A stretch of 64,000 nucleotides of DNA from an uncultured beta proteobacterium (GTDB lineage Bacteria > Pseudomonadota > Gammaproteobacteria > Burkholderiales > Burkholderiaceae_C): assembly GCA_903886275.1 (NCBI GenBank), contig CAISLN010000040.1:62001-126000 (forward strand), read 5' to 3'. Under the pieces are notes generated by a model, which worked only from the letters and a program-made list of their open reading frames with translations, ran no database searches and was not told the DNA's origin. Positions 28,227 through 36,750 of this stretch are shown in pieces; the stretch's first letter is position 1, and each line of letters begins with the position of its first letter. Both the position numbers and the translations under genes were made by a program.

Positions 28227-28513
28227 GGGGCGCCGACTTCCAAATAGCGCGGGGCCAACCACTGGGTGAGGCCCAGGATGCGGCAAGCGTCTACGAACGC
28301 TGCGCTGGCATCCACCAAACGCCAGGGTGTCTGGCCATGGGACAGGGAGGCCAGCAACTGCAGGCCCGAGCCATCCACCTCGGCCACTTCGCGCGCCGAG
28401 ATTTCCAGATGCTCGCCTCCCTGGGCCCCCTGCACCCAGGCCAGCAGCGCGTCGCGGGTTTCCATCGCGCTGTAAATATTCAGCTCGGACGGCAATTCAA
28501 AGCGTTCACCCAT
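28223..28513 (-). CDS. STAS-domain protein of the chemotaxis operon
   Basis: A 96-residue single STAS domain, as in anti-anti-sigma factors of the SpoIIAA type. The segment VAEVDGSGLQLLASL contains the Ser that is phosphorylated in regulatory STAS proteins. It is translationally coupled to cheA by a 4-bp overlap, so it is likely made in step with the kinase. No anti-sigma kinase or phosphatase partner is nearby. Its job in chemotaxis is not known to me; similar genes occur in other betaproteobacterial che operons. Confidence 0.82.
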   Translation of the reverse strand: MGERFELPSELNIYSAMETRDALLAWVQGAQGGEHLEISAREVAEVDGSGLQLLASLSHGQTPWRLVDASAAFVDACRILGLTQWLAPRYLEVGAP

Positions 28514-28576
28514 GGTTTCTCCCTTACTGCGTTGCGGGCGCAGCCGACCCGGTTGTTCAAGGCCGAGGCCGACCCT

Positions 28577-28942
28577 TTAGATGCAAAGCTTGGCCACTGC
28601 GTTGAGCAGTTGCGTGGGTGAAAAGGGCTTGACCATCCAGGCCTTGGCGCCGGCCGCCTTGCCCTGCGCCTTCTTCTCTTCCTGGCTTTCGGTGGTGAGC
28701 ATCAGGATGGGCAAAAACTTGTAGGCCGGCAAGGTCTTGGTGGCCTTGACGAACTCGATGCCATTCATGACCGGCATGTTGACGTCGCACACCACCATGT
28801 TGATCGGGCGTCCATCGAGCAGGCTCAGTGCGGCCTGACCATCGCCCGCCTCCAGCACGTCGTAGCCGGCGCCGCTCAGCGCCATCTTGACCACCTGACG
28901 CAAACTTGAAGAATCGTCCACCACCAATATCGTCTTTGCCAT
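28577..28942 (-). CDS. cheY: Chemotaxis response regulator CheY
   Basis: A 121-residue stand-alone receiver domain. It shows VVDDSSSLRQVVKMAL (acidic pocket), the phosphoacceptor Asp in MVVCDVNMPVMNGIEF near residue 53, and WMVKPFSP with the switch Lys. It lies between the CheZ-like gene and the STAS gene of the operon. The target, flagellar switch or another motor, cannot be told from the window because no motor genes are present. Confidence 0.93.
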   Translation of the reverse strand: MAKTILVVDDSSSLRQVVKMALSGAGYDVLEAGDGQAALSLLDGRPINMVVCDVNMPVMNGIEFVKATKTLPAYKFLPILMLTTESQEEKKAQGKAAGAKAWMVKPFSPTQLLNAVAKLCI

Positions 28943-28951
28943 TGCAACCTC

Positions 28952-29623
28952 TTAGAAAAATGTTGTTTCCTGATCCTGCCCGCAGGCCTCGCCAGCGACT
29001 CCCGCGTGGCTGGCACGCTGATCGGCCATGGCGTACTGCGTCTCCAGGCGGCTCAGCCAGCTCTGCAGACCGGGGGATTCAGCGCTTCGGCCATCGAGCA
29101 GCGCCTGCAGCCGCTCCATATCGGCTTCGAGCAAGCCCATCATCTGGCTGATGCGGTCCTGGTATTGAAACGCCATATACATGCGCTCCACCTGCTCGGC
29201 AACCACATGGGTTTCCAGTGACAGGGGCTGGCTGAACTGCTCCAAGCGGCCCACCGCATTGCGCACCAGGGACAGCACCGACTCGATGGCCTGTGCGCCG
29301 CCCAGCGGCAACTGGGGATGTTGCAGCAGCGGTGCCATGGCGCGCTCACAGGCTTGCGCCAACCCGGTGGTGCCAACCTGGCCTATGGTTTCGGAAAGTT
29401 GAAGGGACTGTTGCTCTGCCAACTGCACATGCGGACCGATGCTGGCGAAGGCCTGCATCATCTCGGAGACGGCAAGCTCGGACTGGCTGCGCGACGTGGC
29501 CAGGTGGCGCGCCCAGACGGGAACCAACCCGGAGCACAGCGTGACCAGTGGGGGTGCCGCGCAGGCGCTGGCGTCTATGTCTTTGATTGAGGGCATCCCG
29601 TGGGGCGGAGTGTTTTTTGCCAT
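28952..29623 (-). CDS. Candidate CheZ-like CheY-phosphate phosphatase, first gene of the che operon
   Basis: A 223-residue, largely helical protein. Residues 150-165 read MAFQYQDRISQMMGLL. The D156-x3-Q160 pattern inside F-Q-Y-Q-D matches the catalytic D-x3-Q of CheZ (FQDLTGQ). The length is close to E. coli CheZ (214), and the C terminus QDQETTFF is acidic-hydrophobic, as a CheY-docking tail could be. It stands 9 bp before cheY. Similarity outside the motif is too weak for me to call homology with certainty. The ATG at 29623 is chosen; a TTG at 29647 and an ATG at 29596 are other options. A pgk terminator lies just upstream. Confidence 0.6.
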   Translation of the reverse strand: MAKNTPPHGMPSIKDIDASACAAPPLVTLCSGLVPVWARHLATSRSQSELAVSEMMQAFASIGPHVQLAEQQSLQLSETIGQVGTTGLAQACERAMAPLLQHPQLPLGGAQAIESVLSLVRNAVGRLEQFSQPLSLETHVVAEQVERMYMAFQYQDRISQMMGLLEADMERLQALLDGRSAESPGLQSWLSRLETQYAMADQRASHAGVAGEACGQDQETTFF

Positions 29624-29654
29624 GGTAGCGCCAAAACAGCGGCTCAAAACACAA

Positions 29655-29683
29655 GCGCGGTGGATTTGTGCAATCCACCGCGC
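29655..29683 (-). terminator. Intrinsic terminator of pgk
   Basis: A perfect 12-bp stem, GCGCGGTGGATT (29655-29666) with AATCCACCGCGC (29672-29683), and a 5-base loop. On the minus strand it is followed by TTGTGTTTTG. It separates pgk from the chemotaxis operon, which therefore needs its own promoter close to 29650. Confidence 0.8.
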
Positions 29684-29701
29684 GACCGCCCCAGGCAGCG
29701 C

Positions 29702-30895
29702 TTATTGCGCGGCGCGGCGGCTCAGGATTTCAAAGGCCGGCAGGGTCTTGCCTTCGAGCACTTCGAGGAAGGCGCCGCCACCGGTGGAGATGTAGCCAAT
29801 CTTGTGTTCGATACCGTACTTTGCAATCGCCGCCAGCGTGTCACCGCCGCCGGCAATCGAGAAGGCACTGGACTCGGCAATCGCATGCGCAATGGTCTTG
29901 GTGCCGTTCTCGAACGCAGCAAACTCAAACACGCCTACGGGTCCGTTCCAGACGATGGTGCCGGCCGATTTGAGTTGGTCTGCGAGAAGCTGGGCGGTGA
30001 CCGGTCCAATGTCCAAAATCAGGTCGTCGTCTTCCACCTCGGTGGCGAGCTTGGTGGTGGCGACGGCATCGGCAGAAAAACTCTTGGCGGTGACCACATC
30101 GGTGGGGATGGGCACTGCCGCACCGCGGGCGCGCATGGCCTCGATCACGGCGGTCGCCTCGGCCAGCAGGTCGGGCTCGGCCAGGCTCTTGCCGATCTTC
30201 ATGCCGGCGGCCAGCAAAAAGGTGTTGGCAATGCCGCCGCCCACAATCAATTGGTCCACATTGGCGGCCAGAGCCTTCAAAATGGTCAGCTTGGTAGACA
30301 CCTTGGAGCCCGCAACAATCGCCACCAGCGGGCGCTTAGGCGCCAGCAGGGCCTTGGTGATGGCATCCATTTCGGCCGCCAGCAAAGGGCCGGCACAGGC
30401 GATGGGCGCGAACTCGGCGATGCCGTAGGTGCTGGCCTCGGCGCGGTGGGCGGTGCCAAAGGCATCGTGCACAAAGATGTCGCACAGGGCCGCCATTTTT
30501 TTGGCCAGCTCTTCGTTGTTCTTTTTCTCGCCCTTGTTGACGCGGCAGTTTTCCAGCATCACCAGTTGGCCGGGGACCACGGTCACGCCATCGACCCAGT
30601 CGGCCAGCACAGGGATTTCGCGACCCATCAGCTCGCCCATGCGGCGCGCCACCGGGCTGAGCGAATCTTCGGGTTTGAAGGCGCCTTCCGTGGGGCGGCC
30701 CAGGTGCGAGGTGACCATGACGGCGGCACCGGCCTTGAGGGCCATCTCGATGCAGGGCACGCTGGCACGCACACGCGTGTCTTCGGTGATGTTGCCGGCG
30801 TCGTCTTGCGGCACATTCAGGTCGGCGCGGATGAACACGCGTTTGCCAGCAACTTTGCCTTGGGCGCACAGATCAGAAAAGCGAATAACGTTCAT
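29702..30895 (-). CDS. pgk: Phosphoglycerate kinase
   Basis: Pgk interconverts 1,3-bisphosphoglycerate and 3-phosphoglycerate with ATP. The 397-residue protein has [52 protein letters not shown], the nucleotide-site stretch [13 protein letters not shown], and [12 protein letters not shown] with the GGGD loop. It is complete. It lies 12 kb from pyk and fba, with the chemotaxis block between them. Confidence 0.96.
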   Translation of the reverse strand: MNVIRFSDLCAQGKVAGKRVFIRADLNVPQDDAGNITEDTRVRASVPCIEMALKAGAAVMVTSHLGRPTEGAFKPEDSLSPVARRMGELMGREIPVLADWVDGVTVVPGQLVMLENCRVNKGEKKNNEELAKKMAALCDIFVHDAFGTAHRAEASTYGIAEFAPIACAGPLLAAEMDAITKALLAPKRPLVAIVAGSKVSTKLTILKALAANVDQLIVGGGIANTFLLAAGMKIGKSLAEPDLLAEATAVIEAMRARGAAVPIPTDVVTAKSFSADAVATTKLATEVEDDDLILDIGPVTAQLLADQLKSAGTIVWNGPVGVFEFAAFENGTKTIAHAIAESSAFSIAGGGDTLAAIAKYGIEHKIGYISTGGGAFLEVLEGKTLPAFEILSRRAAQ

Positions 30896-30927
30896 GGGGT
30901 CACCTTCGGTTGAGATAAAAACAGTGA

Positions 30928-30958
30928 GCCGGATTGTAGAAGCCGAAGTGAATCCGGC
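30928..30958 (-). terminator. Probable terminator of the def-fmt-azlCD operon
   Basis: GCCGGATT (30928-30935) pairs with AATCCGGC (30951-30958). On the minus strand the stem is followed within six bases by TTTTTATC. It lies between azlD and pgk. Confidence 0.5.
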
Positions 30959-30985
30959 AACTGATGGCGATCATGCGCAGGCGCG

Positions 30986-31348
30986 CTACCAGCCCAGGCC
31001 TATGTGCAGGGGCAGGTAGACGGCCATGCCGCAGACGATGGCACCCAGCACCACTTGGCCGACTCCACGGCGCGCAAAGAAAAACGCCATCGCGGCCATC
31101 ACGCCATAGAGGCGCGCGTCTTGCAGGCTGCCAATCAGATGGCCCTGGCTCATCACCACCTCAGGCGCAATCACCGCCGAAAGGGCGGCCATGGGCGCGT
31201 ATTGCAGGCCGCGCCTGGCCCAGTCGGGCAGGGTCCACTCGCGGCTGGAGAGAAAGAAAAAACAGCGCGCCAGCACCGAGACGCAGGCCAGCGCCGCAAT
31301 GGTGGCCATATGCTGCCAGTTGACCTCGCCACTGAACATATCGGCCAT
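30986..31348 (-). CDS. azlD: AzlD-family branched-chain amino acid transport subunit
   Basis: A 120-residue protein with about four hydrophobic helices (for example HMATIAALACVSVLARCFFFL and VVLGAIVCGMAVYLPLHIGLGW). AzlD is the small partner of AzlC in exporters of branched-chain amino acids. The ATG at 31348 shares one base with the azlC stop (TGATG); this start removes an unconserved Arg/Gly-rich stretch that would lie inside azlC. Confidence 0.85.
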   Translation of the reverse strand: MADMFSGEVNWQHMATIAALACVSVLARCFFFLSSREWTLPDWARRGLQYAPMAALSAVIAPEVVMSQGHLIGSLQDARLYGVMAAMAFFFARRGVGQVVLGAIVCGMAVYLPLHIGLGW

Positions 31349-32094
31349 CAGCCCTCTGCCTCGGGCCGCAGGGTCTGGCCCCAGGCGGTCTTTTCCAGCA
31401 GCAGGCACAGGGCCACCGCCGCCGCAATGGCCACCAAAATATTGAGCTTCATGGGCAAGGCAAAGGCTGCCACACCGGCGCAGGCGGCCACGCCACCGGC
31501 CACCCAGCGCAGGCGGCTCGAAGCCAGGGAACAGCCCATGCCCACCAAGGCCAGGATGCCGGCAAAGCCCAGGCCCCAGGTGGTGGGGATGAAGTTGGCC
31601 AGCACCACACCGAGCAGGCTGCTGGCCGTCCAGCTGAACCAGTTGATGCTGCCATTGCCCAGCAGGTAGGCGATTTGCCCAAAGCGCCCTGCCTCATCGG
31701 TGGCGGGTTGCGGGTGGCGCTTGATAAACAGCACATAGGTCAGGTCCCCGGTCAGGTAACCGGTGAGCAGGCGCAGACGCGTCTCTAAGTGCATGACATA
31801 GGCGCGCATGTGGGCGCTGAACACCACAAAGCGCAGGTTGACGCAAAACGCGGTGGCCAAGATCACCCACACCGGTGCCCCGGCTAGCAGCAGCGGAATG
31901 GCCGCGAGTTGGGCACTGCCGGCAAACACGATGGCCGCCATGAACAGAGCCTCCACCGTGCCCATGCCGGACTTGACCATGGCCACGCCGGTCATCAAAC
32001 CCCAGGCGGCAATGCCGGGTGCCACAGCGGCCATCTCAGAAAAGCCTAGGCGAAATTCGGGGTGTCGGATCAGCGTGCGCAAGGTGGCCATCAA
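31348..32094 (-). CDS. azlC: AzlC-family branched-chain amino acid exporter
   Basis: A 248-residue membrane protein with the AzlC pattern: [29 protein letters not shown] near the start, [21 protein letters not shown], and [13 protein letters not shown]. With AzlD it forms an exporter of branched-chain amino acids or analogues. The start overlaps fmt by 4 bp and the stop touches azlD, so it belongs to one transcription unit with def and fmt. Confidence 0.9.
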   Translation of the reverse strand: MMATLRTLIRHPEFRLGFSEMAAVAPGIAAWGLMTGVAMVKSGMGTVEALFMAAIVFAGSAQLAAIPLLLAGAPVWVILATAFCVNLRFVVFSAHMRAYVMHLETRLRLLTGYLTGDLTYVLFIKRHPQPATDEAGRFGQIAYLLGNGSINWFSWTASSLLGVVLANFIPTTWGLGFAGILALVGMGCSLASSRLRWVAGGVAACAGVAAFALPMKLNILVAIAAAVALCLLLEKTAWGQTLRPEAEG

Positions 32095-33110
32095 GGGACA
32101 CCGCTGGCCGACAGCTCAAACTGCATGCCTGCCTGCACCGCAAAGCCACGCAAAAAATCCGCCACGGCCAGGCGCTTGCCGCCGGGGCGTTGCAGTTCTT
32201 GCAGCAGCAGGCTGCCCTCTCCTGTCGCCACAGCAATGCCAGAGGCGTCCACGGCCAGCACCGTTCCCGGTGCCGCAGCGCCAGCCAATGGAGCAGGCGT
32301 GGCGCGCCAGACCTTGATGGTTTCACCGTTGAGCAGGGCGCTGGCGCCGGGGAAGGGATTGAAGGCGCGCACGCGACGGCAGATGGACGCTGCATCAGCG
32401 CTCCAGTGGATGGCTGCCTCTTGCTTTTCGATCTTGTGGGCGTAGCTCACACCTTCAGAGGGCTGCTTGACGGCTTGCAGGCTCTGGCCGGCAGCCAAGG
32501 CCTCCACCACCATGCGCGCACCCAGCTGCGCCACCTTGCCGTGCAGGCTAGCGGTGCTGTCCTCGGGCGCAATCGGCAGGGCCTGTTGCAGCAGCATGTC
32601 GCCGGTGTCGAGGCCCACATCCATTTGCATGATGGTCACACCGGTGTGCGTGTCGCCGGCCTCGATGGCACGGTGAATCGGTGCGGCACCGCGCCAGCGC
32701 GGCAGCAGCGAGCCGTGGATGTTGAGACACCCCAGGCGGGGGCGGCCATCGGTGTGCGGCGCTGCCATCGCATCTAGCAGCCATTGCGGCAGGATCAGTC
32801 CGTAGGCGGCCACCACCATCACATCGGCATCGGCCGCCAAAATGGCTTCGCGTGCGCCCGCCGCATCCAAGGCGTATTTGCCATCAAGCCGCAGCCCTTG
32901 CGGTTGCGCCACCGCCATGCCATGCGCCAGCGCATATTGCTTGACGCTAGAGGCCTGCAGCTTCATGCCGCGCCCGGCCGGCCGGTCCGGCTGGCTCAGC
33001 ACCAGCACTATTTCTGCACCGCTGGCATGGATCTGCTCCAGCGCGACGCGTGCAAACTCCGGCGTGCCGGCGAAGATGACCTTGAGGGGTCGTAAGAGGG
33101 AGGGGCTCAA
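32091..33110 (-). CDS. fmt: Methionyl-tRNA formyltransferase
   Basis: Fmt formylates initiator Met-tRNA using 10-formyl-tetrahydrofolate. The 339-residue protein shows [23 protein letters not shown] (tRNA-contact loop), [32 protein letters not shown] with the catalytic Asn-His pair, and [13 protein letters not shown] with the catalytic Asp. The C-terminal OB-like domain is present. It overlaps def by 4 bp, the usual def-fmt pairing. Confidence 0.96.
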   Translation of the reverse strand: MSPSLLRPLKVIFAGTPEFARVALEQIHASGAEIVLVLSQPDRPAGRGMKLQASSVKQYALAHGMAVAQPQGLRLDGKYALDAAGAREAILAADADVMVVAAYGLILPQWLLDAMAAPHTDGRPRLGCLNIHGSLLPRWRGAAPIHRAIEAGDTHTGVTIMQMDVGLDTGDMLLQQALPIAPEDSTASLHGKVAQLGARMVVEALAAGQSLQAVKQPSEGVSYAHKIEKQEAAIHWSADAASICRRVRAFNPFPGASALLNGETIKVWRATPAPLAGAAAPGTVLAVDASGIAVATGEGSLLLQELQRPGGKRLAVADFLRGFAVQAGMQFELSASGVP

Positions 33111-33616
33111 CGCAATTCCTCGCGCTGCAGCTTTTGCATCTTGGTCTTGATGCGGTTGCGCTTGAGCGGCGACAGGTACTCGACGAACACCTTGCCCAGC
33201 AAATGGTCCATCTCATGCTGCACGCAGACAGCCAAAATGCCATCGGCCTTGATCGTGCGGCTGACACCGGTTTCGTCGAGCGCCGTCACATGCACGGCGT
33301 CGTGGCGCATCACATCGTCGTACACGCCGGGCACCGACAGGCAGCCTTCCTCATTGAGGTGGGTGGCCTCGCTCTTCCAGGTGAGCTCCGGATTGATCAG
33401 CACCAGCGGCTGGTCGCGCTCCTCCGAAGTGTCGATGACGATGAGGCGCTCGTGCACATCCACTTGGGTGGCAGCCAGGCCTATGCCCTTGGCCTCGTAC
33501 ATGGTGAACAGCATGTCGGCAACCAGTGTCTGGATGCGCGCATCCACCACCGCCACCGGCTTGGCGACCTTGTACAGCTTGGGATCAGGGTAATAAAGAA
33601 TCGGTAGTAGGGCCAT
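33107..33616 (-). CDS. def: Peptide deformylase
   Basis: Def removes the N-formyl group from new proteins. All three metal/active-site motifs are present in the 169-residue protein: [17 protein letters not shown] with the metal Cys, and [10 protein letters not shown] with the two His ligands and catalytic Glu. It heads the def-fmt-azlC-azlD operon and is divergent from the LysM protein gene, 142 bp away. Confidence 0.97.
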   Translation of the reverse strand: MALLPILYYPDPKLYKVAKPVAVVDARIQTLVADMLFTMYEAKGIGLAATQVDVHERLIVIDTSEERDQPLVLINPELTWKSEATHLNEEGCLSVPGVYDDVMRHDAVHVTALDETGVSRTIKADGILAVCVQHEMDHLLGKVFVEYLSPLKRNRIKTKMQKLQREELR

Positions 33617-33758
33617 GGTGTTGTCAGATAGATGTCGCTATTTTCGCCACTTTTCTTCGCCCGGCTGGAAGGGCTGCGCCAAAAACGTTGCCGACTCAAG
33701 GGCTTGCGGGCAAAATCTTGCACAAACTTCCAAGTCAAACCCGGGACGGCTGCACGAT

Positions 33759-34967
33759 ATGACGATACAAATAATGGCGCAATCCAAAGTGGCACTGGCC
33801 TGCTTCGCGGCAATCGCCGGCGCAACGCTGATCACGCCGCTCTGGGCACAAAGCCTGCCCATCACCAGCGCCCAACATACCACCGCACAAGAAGTCGCCC
33901 GCAAAGGTGTTCCCCTGAGCGAGCTCGCAGCCAACGCCCCAGACCGCTACACCGTCAAAGGCGGCGACACGCTGTGGGGCATCTCCGGTCTGTTCCTCAA
34001 GCGTCCCTGGCGCTGGCCCGAACTCTGGGGCATGAACCTGGAGCACATCAAGAACCCGCACCGTATTTACCCGGGACAGGTTTTGCGCCTAGAGCGCAGC
34101 AACGGCATGGCCACGCTGCGCATCGACGACGGCACCGCCCAAGAGCCCAGCACAGTGCGCCTGTCGCCCAGAAACCGCATCGAGGCACTGGCAGACAACG
34201 CACTGCCCACCCTCAAGCCCAGTGTGATCGAGCCCTTTCTGGCCGAACCCATCATCATCGACGCAGCCGAATTTGCCGCCGCACCGCGCATCGTTTCGGC
34301 CCAGGAAGGCCGGGTGCTGCTCACCCGCGGTGACCGTGCCTACGCAAGAGGCCAGAACGGTGAGCCGCTGCTAGACGACAGGGCGCAGGAAAGGCTGTTT
34401 CGCGTGTTCCAGACGGCCACACCTCTGAAGGACCCTGACACCGGCCTGGTCCTGGGCTATGAAGCGGTCTATGCCGGCAAGGCACTGTTGCGCAGCGGCG
34501 AGACCCGCTCGGAAGAAACCGACGCCCAAGGCAAGCTCAGCACAGCCATTGTTCCTGCCCGCATCGACATCATTAGCGCCAAGGCAGAGATTCGCGTCGG
34601 CGACCGCCTGTTGCCCGAGCCGCCGCGCGAGGTGCGCACCTACACGCCGCACGCGCCAGCGGGTCCGGTGAACGGACGCATTGTGTCGGTGTATGGCAGC
34701 GCCGTTGAAAACGCCGCACAAAACCAAGTGGTGGTCATCAACAAGGGCAAGCTCGACGGTATCGATTCCGGCACCGTGCTGGCCATCCTAAAGAACGGTG
34801 CCCGCGTGATCGACAAGCAAGACGAGACGCGCCCACTGATCAAACTGCCGGACGAACGCAACGGCCTGCTGATGGTGTTTCGCACCTTTGACAAACTGTC
34901 TTACGCGCTGATTCTGGACATCACAGACGGCGTCAGGGTAGGTGATCGATTGACCGCACCACGCTGA
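33759..34967 (+). CDS. LysM-domain cell-envelope protein
   Basis: A 402-residue exported protein. A signal peptide ends near LWAQS (about residue 32); an in-frame ATG at 33774 is another start. One LysM domain (about 65-115) reads YTVKGGDTLWGISGLFLKRPWRWPELWGMN and ends IYPGQVLRL; it should bind peptidoglycan. The remaining 280 residues are a conserved beta-rich region found in betaproteobacterial homologues encoded between def and dprA; its function is unknown to me. The next gene, dprA, begins 26 bp downstream. Confidence 0.88.
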   Translation: MTIQIMAQSKVALACFAAIAGATLITPLWAQSLPITSAQHTTAQEVARKGVPLSELAANAPDRYTVKGGDTLWGISGLFLKRPWRWPELWGMNLEHIKNPHRIYPGQVLRLERSNGMATLRIDDGTAQEPSTVRLSPRNRIEALADNALPTLKPSVIEPFLAEPIIIDAAEFAAAPRIVSAQEGRVLLTRGDRAYARGQNGEPLLDDRAQERLFRVFQTATPLKDPDTGLVLGYEAVYAGKALLRSGETRSEETDAQGKLSTAIVPARIDIISAKAEIRVGDRLLPEPPREVRTYTPHAPAGPVNGRIVSVYGSAVENAAQNQVVVINKGKLDGIDSGTVLAILKNGARVIDKQDETRPLIKLPDERNGLLMVFRTFDKLSYALILDITDGVRVGDRLTAPR

Positions 34968-34993
34968 TTTTGTGCAAAGGGGAGCACAGCGCC

Positions 34994-36142
34994 ATGAACT
35001 GCCAAGAACTCGCCGCCTGGCTGCGACTGCTGCTCACCCCTGGAGTGGGCAACCACAGTGCCCGCAAGTTGCTGGCAAGCTTTGGCCTACCGGGCCATGT
35101 ATTCACCCAAACCGAAGCCACGCTGGCCACCGTCGTCAGCTCCCCACAAGCCCAGGCCCTGCTCAGCGAGCCTACTGAGCTGCAAGCGCAGCTGAACACC
35201 ACGCTGGACTGGCTGCAGGCCGAGCCCGCCTCGCGGCGCATCCTGGTGCTGGGTGACCCGCTGTATCCGCAATGCCTGCTGGCCACCGAAGATCCACCGC
35301 TGCTGCTGTACGCCATGGGCCGGCCAGAGATCTGGAGCCACAACCTGCTCAACGCCTGCACCTGCCTGGCCATAGTCGGCAGCCGCAACCCTAGCCCACA
35401 AGGGGTGGCCAATGCGCGCCAATTTGCGCAGGCGCTGGCACAGAGTGGGCTGTGCATCGTATCGGGCATGGCCCTGGGTGTGGACGGCGCAGCGCACAAG
35501 GGCGCACTCGACGGCGCAGCCCCGGATGCGCTCGCCACGATTGCCGTCGTGGGGACCGGCTTGGACCGGACCTATCCCCGCCAGCACCTGGAACTGGCGC
35601 ATCGGATTACGCAGCGCGGCCTGCTGCTGAGCGAGCTTCCACTCGGAACCGCACCCCTGTCGGCCAATTTTCCACGCCGCAATCGCATTATTTCGGGACT
35701 GTCGCGCGGCACCCTGGTGGTGGAAGCGGCGTTGCAATCAGGCTCGCTGATCACCGCCCGCTTGGCCAGCGAACAGGGACGCGATGTATTTGCCATTCCC
35801 GGCTCCATCCACGCTACCCAGTCGCGCGGTTGCCACGCCCTGATCAAGCAGGGTGCCAAACTGGTCGAGAGCGCGCAGGACGTGCTGGAGGAACTGCAAT
35901 GGTCGGTTGATGCGGCACCCTTTCCAGAGCCGGCCGCAGCGGCATCCGCACCCGCTACCAACACGCCCGCAGAGTCCGCACTATTGCAGGCTCTGGGCTT
36001 TGATGCCGCTGGTCTGGATGCCTTGCAGGCGCGCACCGGTCTGCCGACACCCGAGCTGCAGGCACAACTCATGACCTTGGAATTGCAAGGCCTGGTGGCA
36101 CGCCTTCCCGGCGGACTGTTTCAACGCCAGTCAAAGGCCTGA
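34994..36142 (+). CDS. dprA: DNA-processing protein DprA
   Basis: DprA binds incoming single-stranded DNA and loads RecA during natural transformation. I use the ATG at 34994 (382 residues) because GGGGAG lies 11 bases upstream; an earlier ATG at 34970 has no such site. The Rossmann-like domain shows VGSRNPSPQG, VSGMALGVDGAAHKGAL, VGTGLDRTYPRQH, PRRNRIISGLSRGTLVVEA and DVFAIPGSI. A C-terminal winged helix (about 315-380) is present. Presence of dprA alone does not prove competence. Confidence 0.94.
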   Translation: MNCQELAAWLRLLLTPGVGNHSARKLLASFGLPGHVFTQTEATLATVVSSPQAQALLSEPTELQAQLNTTLDWLQAEPASRRILVLGDPLYPQCLLATEDPPLLLYAMGRPEIWSHNLLNACTCLAIVGSRNPSPQGVANARQFAQALAQSGLCIVSGMALGVDGAAHKGALDGAAPDALATIAVVGTGLDRTYPRQHLELAHRITQRGLLLSELPLGTAPLSANFPRRNRIISGLSRGTLVVEAALQSGSLITARLASEQGRDVFAIPGSIHATQSRGCHALIKQGAKLVESAQDVLEELQWSVDAAPFPEPAAAASAPATNTPAESALLQALGFDAAGLDALQARTGLPTPELQAQLMTLELQGLVARLPGGLFQRQSKA

Positions 36143-36232
36143 AACGGGCGCATAGCGCACTCTGAAGACAAGAGATAGGGGGGAAGTCCAACCAGGGCGC
36201 GCGGGAGATATATTAAGCGCTATAGTGAACCC

Positions 36233-36700
36233 ATGTTTGAAGTTCTTACCTTTGTATACGAAAACTACGACCCGGGCCAATCGTGCCCAGAGCCTGCGCA
36301 CTTGGAGCGCAAACTCACCGCCTTAGGTTTTGAATCCGACGAAATTGACGAGGCACTGGTCTGGCTCAAAGGATTGGAGGGCGCAGCCCATCCGTCGCCC
36401 CTGAGTCCATGGCTGGTGCAGCCGCAAGCCGACAGCATGCGCATTTACCCGCGCCACGAACAACAACACCTAGGCACGCAAGCGCTGGGCTTTTTAAGCT
36501 TTCTGGAGACTGCCGCCAAGCTGCCGGCGCAACTGCGCGAAGTGGTGATAGAGCGCGCCATGGCCGCACCCGGTGGCCCTGTGTCGCTTGAAGACCTGAA
36601 GATCATTGTGCTGTTGGTTTACTGGCGCTTTGGCCAAGAGCCCGATGCGCTGGTGCTCGATGAACTGTGCGACCACAGCACTGAACGCGTCGCGCACTAA
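36233..36700 (+). CDS. smg: Smg/DUF494 family protein
   Basis: A 155-residue protein with the Smg (DUF494) pattern: MFEVLTFVYENY start, the ALVWLKGL helix, SLEDLKIIVLLVYWRFG and a short C-terminal tail. Its role is not established. In many beta- and gammaproteobacteria the order is dprA-smg-topA. Here dprA is upstream as expected, but no topA follows; a convergent DUF1631 gene begins instead. A TATA-like stretch (GATATATTAAGCGCTATAG) lies in the 90 bp before the start and may hold its own promoter. Confidence 0.9.
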   Translation: MFEVLTFVYENYDPGQSCPEPAHLERKLTALGFESDEIDEALVWLKGLEGAAHPSPLSPWLVQPQADSMRIYPRHEQQHLGTQALGFLSFLETAAKLPAQLREVVIERAMAAPGGPVSLEDLKIIVLLVYWRFGQEPDALVLDELCDHSTERVAH

Positions 36701-36707
36701 AAGACAT

Positions 36708-36738
36708 AGCCCCCACGCGCGCCCCATTGCATGGGGGT
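36708..36738. terminator. GC-rich stem-loop between smg and the DUF1631 gene
   Basis: CCCC-ATTGCA-TGGGG forms a short hairpin inside AGCCCCCACGC...GGGGGT, between two convergent genes. It contains a copy of the dispersed AGCCCCCACGC repeat. No T-tract follows, so it is a weak terminator at best. Confidence 0.35.
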
Positions 36739-36750
36739 CTCGGCACAAAG

